From positions 1 to 39,642 of the forward strand of contig CAJKLD010000023.1 of NCBI GenBank assembly GCA_905200645.1: a stretch of 39,642 nucleotides of DNA, written 5' to 3'. The stretch's first letter is position 1; each line of letters opens with the position of its first letter. Below are positions 33,974 to 39,642 of this stretch, piece by piece. The position numbers were made by a program, and so were the translations under genes. The DNA is from an uncultured Phascolarctobacterium sp. (lineage in GTDB: Bacteria > Bacillota > Negativicutes > Acidaminococcales > Acidaminococcaceae). Under the pieces are notes generated by a model. That model had not been told where the DNA came from. It saw nothing but the letters and a program-made list of their open reading frames with translations, and ran no database searches.

Positions 33974-33991
33974 AGCTAAGGAGTCTCGAAA

Positions 33992-35347
33992 ATGCTAGAA
34001 CAAAACAAAAAACAAATCGACGGCAAGTTGCTCTGCGATTTGCTTATAGAGGATTGCTCGCTTTTAGCCGCCGACATGACCATCATAGATCATGCAGCTA
34101 TAGTCGTCACTGACGGTCAGATTACAGACATTCTGCCACAAAATGCAGCTGACGAAAAATATCTAGCTAAAGAAACTATCCGCGAGCACAATAAATTGTG
34201 GCTGCCCGGATTAGTAGACTGCCACACTCACACCGGTCAGCAGCTTTTAAAGGGCAAAGTGCTGGACGAGCTGCCTATGATTTGGACGCGCATTATGCTT
34301 CCCTTTGAAAGCACGCTGACCCCGGCAAAAATGCGTCTTAGCGCAGAAATTGCCGCCTTAGAAATGATTGCCGCCGGCACAACCGGCTTTGTTGATTCAG
34401 GCAGCTATTACATGGCAGAAGCCGGAAAAATTTATCAGCAGTCAGGTCTGCGCGGCGCGTTAAGCCACTCTACCATGGATCAGGGAAATTTTCCCGCGTC
34501 CATTAAAGAAACCGCTGACGAAGCGCTGGCGCAAACCGACGCGCTTTATGACGAATTTCACAACAAGGGCAATTTAAAGGTTTTCTATTCTCTGCGTGCG
34601 CTGATGAACTGCTCCGAAAATTTAATTATGCAAACAGCGACGCGAGCACAAGAACGCGGCACTTATTTGCAGGCACACATGAACGAATATGCCGGCGAAG
34701 TAAATTATACCTTAGAACGCTACGGTCTGCGTCCCTTTGTTTATTTGGATAAATTAGGCGTATTAAGTGAGAACTTTCTTGCCGCGCACTGCTTAATGCT
34801 TTCTGCCGCAGAAAAAAATCTTTTGGTACAACATGACGTTAAGGTTGTGCATTGTCCTTTCAGCAACTGCGGTAAAGGCGTGCCCGATACGCCGTCGCTG
34901 CTGCAAGAAAATATTTTTGTCGCCTTAGGCACCGACGGCGCGGCGCACGGCGGCTTAAGCCTGTGGAACGAAATGAAAATTTTCCGCTCCGTGATGAACG
35001 CTGTTTGGGGCACAAGATTAGCAGAACCTGCTGTGATGCCTGCTAAAAAAATCTTAGCCATGGCCTTTGCGGGCAACAAGCTGCTGCAAGGCGAAAACGC
35101 CAACACCACCGGTCTGACCGTGGGCGCGCCTGCGGATATGATTGCGCTTGATTGGAGCAAAATTCATCTCTGCTCGTCGCAAAACCGCATCAACAGTATG
35201 CTGGAATGCGTCAACAGCGGCGACGTCAGCGACACAATGGTCAACGGCAAATTTTTGCTGCGCAAAGGCGAATTTTTAACCTTGGATAAAGAAAAAATCG
35301 TCAGCGAGCTGCAAAAATTTACGTCAGCAGCGAAGAAGGCGTGCTAA
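33992..35347 (+). CDS. metal-dependent amidohydrolase (ATZ/TRZ, SAH/adenosine deaminase-like class)
   Basis: A 451-residue cytoplasmic amidohydrolase of the subtype III class that deaminates or dechlorinates ring compounds. Metal ligands are His78 and His80 (LPGLVDCHTHTGQ), His229 (QAHMNEY), His266 (LAAHCLML) and Asp315 (ALGTDGAAHG), with VVHCPFSNC between. The C-terminal PADMIALDW fold is typical. The natural substrate could be a nucleoside, guanine, or a cyclic amide; sequence does not decide. Third gene of the plus-strand operon, preceded by AAGGAG. Confidence 0.9.
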   Translation: MLEQNKKQIDGKLLCDLLIEDCSLLAADMTIIDHAAIVVTDGQITDILPQNAADEKYLAKETIREHNKLWLPGLVDCHTHTGQQLLKGKVLDELPMIWTRIMLPFESTLTPAKMRLSAEIAALEMIAAGTTGFVDSGSYYMAEAGKIYQQSGLRGALSHSTMDQGNFPASIKETADEALAQTDALYDEFHNKGNLKVFYSLRALMNCSENLIMQTATRAQERGTYLQAHMNEYAGEVNYTLERYGLRPFVYLDKLGVLSENFLAAHCLMLSAAEKNLLVQHDVKVVHCPFSNCGKGVPDTPSLLQENIFVALGTDGAAHGGLSLWNEMKIFRSVMNAVWGTRLAEPAVMPAKKILAMAFAGNKLLQGENANTTGLTVGAPADMIALDWSKIHLCSSQNRINSMLECVNSGDVSDTMVNGKFLLRKGEFLTLDKEKIVSELQKFTSAAKKAC

Positions 35348-36117
35348 TGGAACTCACACTGCTTATCATTGCCGCAGCCAACGCCATAGTTGGCTGTTTT
35401 ATCGGCATCTGCGGCATAGCCGGATTTTTACTGCCCATTCTTTATACGGGCGCACTAAATTATTCTGTGGATGTAGCCTTAGCCGCCAGCTTTTTAGCCT
35501 TTTTAGTTTCCGGCGTTATCGGCTCGTATAATTATTATCGCGCGGGAAATTTAGATGTTAATACTTGCGTTAGGCTTAGCCTTGGCAGTATCGTCGGCGC
35601 TGTTTTCGGCGTGCTCTTGCAAGCCTTAATCAGCCAAGCAACGGCTAAAGTTATTCTCTACTTGGTCGTTTTGGTTTCCGGCATTTCTATTTTATTTCGC
35701 TTGTGGCAGGAAAAGCACGCAGCTCAAAGCACGGAGGAAGCTCTGTCCGCCGACAGCCTAATCCACAAAACTTGGTTCTTGCTTATCCTCGGATTTTTAA
35801 CGGCAGCTGTCTGCTCTCTTTCCGGCGCAGGCGGACCAATTTTAGTAATGCCGCTTTTAGTTACCTTTGGTCTTTCGCCGCGCTTGGCAGTGGGTATCGC
35901 TTTATTAAACTCTGTGTTTATCGCCGTTCCCGCCTGCGTTGGGTACTTAGCGCGCATTAACGTGCAGAACTTTTTGCTACTGCTTACTTTAGTCTGCATC
36001 AGCCACGGTCTTGGCGTGCTGGTCGGCAGCCGCTTGGCAGACAAGGTTCCTGTTGCGGCACTGAAAATTTTTGTTGCCGTTTTTTCCATTTTTATTTCTA
36101 TTTATATGCTGCTTTAA
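35347..36117 (+). CDS. TauE/SafE-family anion exporter
   Basis: A 256-residue membrane protein with two repeats of four hydrophobic segments. GICGIAGFLLPILYTGALNYSVDVALAASFL (about 20-50) and LSGAGGPILVMPLLVTFGLSPRLAVGIALLNS (about 160-190) are the paired family motifs. Members export sulfite, sulfoacetate or other organic anions. The ATG at 35347 overlaps the amidohydrolase TAA; the GTG two codons earlier is too close to the AAGG site. Last gene of the operon, ending at the terminator. Confidence 0.88.
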   Translation: MELTLLIIAAANAIVGCFIGICGIAGFLLPILYTGALNYSVDVALAASFLAFLVSGVIGSYNYYRAGNLDVNTCVRLSLGSIVGAVFGVLLQALISQATAKVILYLVVLVSGISILFRLWQEKHAAQSTEEALSADSLIHKTWFLLILGFLTAAVCSLSGAGGPILVMPLLVTFGLSPRLAVGIALLNSVFIAVPACVGYLARINVQNFLLLLTLVCISHGLGVLVGSRLADKVPVAALKIFVAVFSIFISIYMLL

Positions 36118-36119
36118 GC

Positions 36120-36157
36120 AAAAAAGTCTGCCGCATCTACGCAGCAGACTTTTTTTA
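36120..36157 (+). terminator. strong bidirectional terminator between TauE and GNAT genes
   Basis: A 12-bp perfect stem (36120-36131 with 36144-36155) with a T-run on the plus strand and A-run on the other arm; serves both convergent genes. Confidence 0.9.
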
Positions 36158-36165
36158 CATTTCCT

Positions 36166-36657
36166 TTAAAATTTTATGCGCATTTGATGCCACACCACAT
36201 TACCGTGAGTCGAAGCAGAAATCCCCTCATCCACAAAACCAAATTTAGCGTAATAATGCACTAGCTGCTCCTTGCAAGTGAGCACTACGCCTTGGCGACC
36301 TTGCTCTTTAGCCGCAGCGATAACCTGCTCCACTAAAATTCCCGCATAGCCTTGGCAGCGGTACTCCGGCAAGGTATTCAGGCCAAAAATCATCTGCCAC
36401 TGACCATTTTCTTGGTGCATGGCTGCCTTCTCGTACATTTCGTCAGTCAAATCCTCCAAATCGGTTACCATGCCGTCCACAAAACCAATGAGTTTTGCTT
36501 CTGTCATATCGGCAAACAGCAGCCAAAAATGGTCGCCGTAAAAATGCAGACGCTCTTTAAATTCTGCCTCCGTCGCAGCCTCTGCCGGTAAAAAGCACGC
36601 TGTTTCCACCGCCGTTACCTGCGCTAAATCATCTATCGTCGCCGTTCTAATAAACAC
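36166..36657 (-). CDS. GNAT acetyltransferase, AANAT-like
   Basis: A 163-residue N-acetyltransferase. TACFLPAEAATEAEFKERLHFYGDHFWLLFA near the start resembles the bacterial arylalkylamine N-acetyltransferase group, and YRCQGYAGILVEQVI is the acetyl-CoA loop. HYYAKFGF closes the fold. The start is GTG at 36657, seven bases after AGGAGG; an upstream in-frame extension to 36717 has no ribosome site. Substrate is probably an amine. Confidence 0.85.
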   Translation of the reverse strand: MFIRTATIDDLAQVTAVETACFLPAEAATEAEFKERLHFYGDHFWLLFADMTEAKLIGFVDGMVTDLEDLTDEMYEKAAMHQENGQWQMIFGLNTLPEYRCQGYAGILVEQVIAAAKEQGRQGVVLTCKEQLVHYYAKFGFVDEGISASTHGNVVWHQMRIKF

Positions 36658-36727
36658 GTATAAGCCTCCTAAAAATAAATCTATTGATATTTTAAATTGC
36701 TTGAACTGATTAGGCAAGAGGTTGCAA

Positions 36728-36760
36728 GCAAAAAGCCTGCCGCAACCAAGCAGCAGGCTT
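36728..36760 (-). terminator. terminator of the alpha/beta hydrolase gene
   Basis: AAGCCTGC (36733-36740) pairs with GCAGGCTT (36753-36760); on the minus strand five T in all follow the stem GC bases, 11 bp after the hydrolase stop. Confidence 0.8.
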
Positions 36761-36771
36761 ACTGTATAATT

Positions 36772-37698
36772 CTATGCTAAAATATCATCCATAAATTTGA
36801 TCAACCCGGCTTCTACCTCATCACGCAAATTCAGTTCGTTGTGAATTTCGTGGCGATAACCGCTGTACGCCTTAACGGAAATTTTATGACCAGTGTTAGC
36901 CAAAAGATTTGCCACATGGTACAAGCCTTCGCCATAATTGCCGCAGGGATCTTGGTCGCCGCTGATTAAATAGCAAGGAATATTTTTCGGCACCATGGGC
37001 GCCCATTCGTCGCTTTCAATAAAATGATACAGCTGCACAAAATCATAAGCCAGCTCCAGCGTAGTATCAAAGGTATTGAACATATCACCGGCGTGGTCAG
37101 CTACAATGCGCGGATCATTAGCAATCCAATCCGCCGGACCGTTGGGATTTTCCACGCGGTCAGTCATACCGCAGAAAACCTTGTCGAACCAAGCGTCGGC
37201 AGGCTGATAAGGATTCTGCTCATAAGCTGCTTTAAATTCCGGATCATTATATTCAACCTCGCAGCCCTTCCATTGAGAGCACAAGCCGCACAGCATCAAA
37301 CCCTTAATATCTTCGCCATAAAAAGCTACATACGCACGCGCCAGCATGGAGCCCCAGCTATGACCGAAAACAAAATAAGGCAGATCGGGATAAGCTTCTT
37401 TAGCAATATCATGCAAGGATTTTTCATCCTTTAAATAGGTCATATAGCCACCGGAATGAGGATCGCCCAAAGTACCGCCGTCAACGCCGGTTTTGCCGTG
37501 ACCAAGATGATCGTCCGCAAACACAACATAGCCAGCCTGATTAAATTTGCTAATCATGTGCAGATAACGGCGGGAATGTTCACCGTAGCCATGAATCAGC
37601 TGAATAACTCCTTTCGGCGCGCCCAAAGGACTGTAAGACCAAGCCTTAATAGTATCGCGACCGTTGGCAGAGGGAAAAGAAATCTCACGAATAGACAT
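36772..37698 (-). CDS. alpha/beta hydrolase, monoacylglycerol-lipase-like (serine aminopeptidase S33 type)
   Basis: A 308-residue cytoplasmic serine hydrolase. The oxyanion motif is LIHGYGEHSRRY (34-45), ADDHLGHGKT (61-70) follows, the nucleophile elbow is GHSWGS (Ser114), the acid is probably Asp250 (SGDQDPCG) and the base His283 (YRHEIHNE). It acts on short esters or lysolipids by family; the substrate is unknown. It has its own promoter and terminator. Confidence 0.88.
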   Translation of the reverse strand: MSIREISFPSANGRDTIKAWSYSPLGAPKGVIQLIHGYGEHSRRYLHMISKFNQAGYVVFADDHLGHGKTGVDGGTLGDPHSGGYMTYLKDEKSLHDIAKEAYPDLPYFVFGHSWGSMLARAYVAFYGEDIKGLMLCGLCSQWKGCEVEYNDPEFKAAYEQNPYQPADAWFDKVFCGMTDRVENPNGPADWIANDPRIVADHAGDMFNTFDTTLELAYDFVQLYHFIESDEWAPMVPKNIPCYLISGDQDPCGNYGEGLYHVANLLANTGHKISVKAYSGYRHEIHNELNLRDEVEAGLIKFMDDILA

Positions 37699-37732
37699 AA
37701 TGCAGACCTCCTTATAGCATTCACTTAAATTA

Positions 37733-37761
37733 AGTATAACACCCTAGCATCTAAGTGTAAA
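37733..37761 (-). promoter_or_regulatory. promoter of the alpha/beta hydrolase gene
   Basis: On the minus strand TTTACA (37756-37761), 17-nt spacer, TATACT (37733-37738), 34 bp before the start codon. Confidence 0.75.
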
Positions 37762-37860
37762 GCAAAGGCGCGATAACGAAATGGTTTCCCGGTTTACATA
37801 CTAATTTTCAGCAAGATAATTTTTTCTAAGCAGCCGCTTCTAGGCTGCAAAAATAATTTA

Positions 37861-37869
37861 TGCTATACT
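37861..37869 (+). promoter_or_regulatory. extended -10 promoter of the GNAT gene
   Basis: TGC directly followed by TATACT (37864-37869) makes an extended -10 element, 45 bp before the ATG; no clear -35 box. A GCAGCC/GGCTGC hairpin (37830-37848) lies where a -35 region would be and could be an operator. Confidence 0.45.
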
Positions 37870-37914
37870 TAAAGTATCATACATTAAAATCAGTGCAACG
37901 AGAAGGAGATTTTT

Positions 37915-38424
37915 ATGCTTATCAGAAGAGAACAACCGGCAGATTACGCCAGCGTATATCACGTAGTTAAAAACGCTTTTGCCACTGCGGAGCACAGCGA
38001 CGGCAACGAGCAGGATTTAGTCAACGCTTTGCGCAAAAGCGTAGCCTTCATTCCGGAGCTTTCATTAATTGCCGAAGAAAACAATAAAATTATCGGCCAT
38101 ATTATGTTTACCAAGCTGCAAATTGGTAACGATATTATTTTGGCATTAGCGCCGCTGTCCGTTGTACCGGAAAAGCAAAAGCAGGGAGTAGGCGCTGCGC
38201 TTATCGCAGAAGGTCACAAGAAAGCTAAAGATTTAGGATATAATTATTCCGTTGTATTGGGAAGCGAAAAATATTATCCTAAATTCGGCTATCTGCCGAC
38301 AGAAAAATTCAACATCCAGCCTCCCTTTGACGTTCCCCAAGAAAATTTTATGGCGCTCAAGCTGCGTGATAACGCGCCAAAGATAGCAGGAATTGTAAAG
38401 TATGCGGAGGAGTTTGGAATTTAA
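37915..38424 (+). CDS. YhbS-like GNAT N-acetyltransferase
   Basis: A 169-residue acetyltransferase. MLIRREQPADYASVYHVVKNAF opens the fold, LAPLSVVPEKQKQGVGAALI (82-101) is the acetyl-CoA binding motif, and LGSEKYYPKFGYLP is typical of the YhbS group. AGAAGGAG precedes the ATG. Substrate unknown. Stands alone. Confidence 0.88.
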   Translation: MLIRREQPADYASVYHVVKNAFATAEHSDGNEQDLVNALRKSVAFIPELSLIAEENNKIIGHIMFTKLQIGNDIILALAPLSVVPEKQKQGVGAALIAEGHKKAKDLGYNYSVVLGSEKYYPKFGYLPTEKFNIQPPFDVPQENFMALKLRDNAPKIAGIVKYAEEFGI

Positions 38425-38478
38425 TATTTTTGTTAAATCATTAAAACTCTACCCATTCAGTTACATCACTGTCTGGCT

Positions 38479-38766
38479 TTAATCAGGATTTTTATTGCTA
38501 GTAATACGTTGGACCATTGTTTCGTAAGCGCCATCATTTACTTTGTCAGACAAGCTCCCTGCCTTACTTTTTAGTTCGTATTCACTTTGGCACGATGGAC
38601 AAAAGAAATCCGCTACAGGTCTGTTATTTTCAAATTTACTAATTGTTAAATTACCACATTTTGGGCAATACATATTTTCATGTACCCACGTTTCTGTTAA
38701 TACACGTGCAATTTGCGAAGCAGAATGATACTGTTCTATTGACTGAAAATTAAAAGATAAATTCAT
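38479..38766 (-). pseudogene. truncated DpnI-like methyl-directed restriction endonuclease
   Basis: Ninety-five residues matching the N-terminal part of DpnI, which cuts methylated GATC and is about 254 residues long. The match includes ARVLTETWVHENMYCPKCGN, FENNRPVADFFCPSC and YELKSKAGSLSDKVNDGAYETM. Catalytic Asp53, Glu64 and Lys66 and the zinc Cys34, 37, 56, 59 are kept. It stops at NKNPD, so the rest of the catalytic domain and the winged-helix DNA reader are missing. Start at 38766 follows GAGAGG. The sequence after the stop gives no in-frame continuation. Almost certainly inactive; no partner genes are in the window. Confidence 0.85.
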
Positions 38767-38898
38767 ACTTTGCCTCTCTCGCATATTTACGCTTTTTTAA
38801 TTAAAAAACTTGCATCTCGCTTTTTATAAGAATATTATATTCTAAACCTAGAACAATTACAATATCATAAAATCAGCATATTTTTTTCGGATTAAAAG

Positions 38899-38938
38899 CA
38901 AAGAGCTAACTGACTTCTCAACATCAGTTAGCTCTTTG
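38899..38938. terminator. 15-bp hairpin, likely terminator
   Basis: CAAAGAGCTAACTGA (38899-38913) pairs perfectly with 38924-38938 around a ten-base loop. Either strand is followed by only a moderate T tail (CTTTTAATC on the minus). A 17-bp part of it recurs at 30121-30137. Confidence 0.6.
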
Positions 38939-39299
38939 TTGTTTAATAATTAAATTTACTTACCACACAAACAATTAGGCTCAAAAAAGTTTCTTCTCTT
39001 ATTCGAACTCGACAAAGCCTAACACATTTTGTTTAGGAATTATTCTCTGTCGTGTTTGTAGTTCTTTTGATTATTTGATGTATCCATATTAGCCTGCCTA
39101 TATGGGCTAATGTTATCATTTTGTTATCGGTGTTGATAACACTTGCTCTGAAACTGCGATAATAGCAATATATTTTAACTCAAATTATAAGCGATTTTGC
39201 TTAGAAAATCAAGAGTTTAAAAAAGAAAAGTCAAGTTTAAAACTTATTGGTACGGCTACTGTTAAATAATAAGGTTAAATAATAATTCGCAAAAATCTA
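38939..39299. other. AT-rich stretch without a convincing gene
   Basis: No intact gene seen. It holds a bulged hairpin CCTAA...TTAGG (39018-39037), ATTAGCC/GGCTAAT (39088-39111, 10-base loop), partly overlapping TGTTATCA/TGATAACA (39111-39141), and a 12-bp direct repeat GTTAAATAATAA (39261-39272 and 39274-39285) just before the next promoter. A 15-codon minus ORF (39040-39087, MDTSNNQKNYKHDRE) lacks a ribosome site and may be a gene remnant. Confidence 0.6.
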
Positions 39300-39328
39300 T
39301 TGAAAAATGAACACACTTATGGTATACT
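39300..39328 (+). promoter_or_regulatory. strong promoter of the leader RNA / MATE remnant
   Basis: TTGAAA (39300-39305), 17-nt spacer, TATACT (39323-39328). The predicted start is near 39335. Confidence 0.85.
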
Positions 39329-39334
39329 TATTAA

Positions 39335-39471
39335 AAATAGAATTGGTCATCGGAGGACAGTATCCCCGTAGGGTAGAGGCTCGTAAGCAGTTTGCTTGCA
39401 GACCGTCTGTTAGATAAGATGTCGAGTGAGCTCGGTTATTACATTAAGTAGTAGCCGAGCTATTTTTATTT
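39335..39471 (+). ncRNA. structured leader with riboswitch-like architecture, class not recognised
   Basis: Between promoter and terminator about 90 nt can fold as a closed multi-hairpin domain: CATC/GATG (39348-39351 with 39418-39421), GACAG/CTGTT (39356-39360 with 39407-39411), a CCC/GGG hairpin (39364-39366 with 39371-39373) and a 7-bp hairpin (39383-39389 with 39393-39399). A small CGAG/CTCG hairpin (39423-39426 with 39431-39434) would compete with the terminator. I could not match it to any riboswitch class I know. Confidence 0.6.
39429..39471 (+). terminator. intrinsic terminator between leader and MATE start
   Basis: A 14-bp stem with three G-T pairs (39429-39442 with 39448-39461, loop ATTAA), followed by ATTTTTATTT. 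It ends four bases before the AGGAGG ribosome site (39475-39480), the layout of transcription attenuation. Confidence 0.9.
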
Positions 39472-39485
39472 CTTAGGAGGATTTT

Positions 39486-39602
39486 ATGGATTCAGAAATT
39501 TTTGAGAAATCACCACCGACACGGTTGTTTTTCCGTTGTGCGATACCCTCAATAGTAACAATGGTGTTCGGTGGAGTGTGTGAGAGTTTTTTCTGTAAAT
39601 AA
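39486..39602 (+). pseudogene. truncated MATE-family efflux transporter
   Basis: AGGAGG five bases upstream leads into 38 codons. The first 30 residues (MDSEIFEKSPPTRLFFRCAI, then PSIVTMVFGG) look like the N-terminus of a MATE drug/metabolite exporter, the start of TM1. The expected continuation of TM1 is replaced by VCESFFCK and a stop, and neither other frame restores it before the window end. Probably a deletion remnant behind an intact promoter and leader; the window end prevents seeing any 3' part. Confidence 0.65.
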
Positions 39603-39642
39603 GACCTTCTATGATAATTTTTACTTGAATTTATCGTATTAA

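Noticed and set aside
37830..37848. GCAGCC/GGCTGC hairpin as a terminator
   Set aside because: No T-run in a useful direction and it lies between divergent genes; an operator is more likely.
38427..38478. Short other-frame tail LKPDSDVTEWVEF after the DpnI-like stop
   Set aside because: Looks like a gene end, but it is too short and joins no identifiable gene; it may mark the deletion junction.
38939..39299. CRISPR array or tracrRNA
   Set aside because: Only one 12-bp direct repeat pair, no regular spacers, no cas genes.

Overview
The window reads as chromosome of a Gram-negative-type Firmicute (class Negativicutes; an Acidaminococcaceae/Phascolarctobacterium-like gut anaerobe is my best guess, from gene content and protein flavour, not from a search). 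Firmicute marks are RNase J, the rplU-prp-rpmA operon with its processing protease, and sigma-A promoters close to TTGACA-17-TATAAT. Marks of a periplasm are TAXI-TRAP and Tct transporters and a lyase with a signal peptide. Nearly everything from 95 to 32520 is on the minus strand.

Layout. (1) 95-3118: a TAXI-type TRAP transporter (fused permease plus lipoprotein receptor) with its own promoter and terminator. (2) 3344-6879: tctB-tctA followed by an argininosuccinate-lyase-like protein with a signal peptide; no TctC receptor is present. (3) 6969-22655: a long housekeeping run, transcribed in the order RNase J, FtsK, RodZ-like, YgiQ, a lone solute-binding lipoprotein, RimO, CinA, DEAD-box helicase, HflX with an N-terminal JAMM-like domain, and a YnbB-like PLP enzyme. 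(4) 22656-26844: a visibly AT-rich accessory block with an AbrB/RelE-type toxin-antitoxin pair, a lone rfbB, hipBA, a small four-cysteine ORF whose start lies in a perfect 22-bp inverted repeat, ending at a tRNA-Thr. (5) 26845-30041: tRNA-Thr(UGU), peroxiredoxin, rplU-prp-rpmA with a likely L21 leader, and RNase G. (6) 30141-36117: a divergent metabolic locus, crp-ggt on the minus strand facing DUF3100-partner-amidohydrolase-TauE on the plus strand. (7) 36166-38424: two GNAT acetyltransferases flanking an alpha/beta hydrolase. (8) 38425-39642: a decaying accessory tail with a truncated DpnI-like nuclease, about 530 bp with hairpins but no gene, and a strong promoter driving a structured, terminator-containing leader ahead of a truncated MATE exporter.

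The best candidates for something undescribed are the exported lyase-like protein encoded with TctAB where TctC would be expected (it also lacks the usual catalytic His), the divergent Crp/GGT/DUF3100/amidohydrolase/TauE locus, and the unassigned leader RNA at 39335-39471. All functions are read from sequence patterns and family knowledge; no searches were run.
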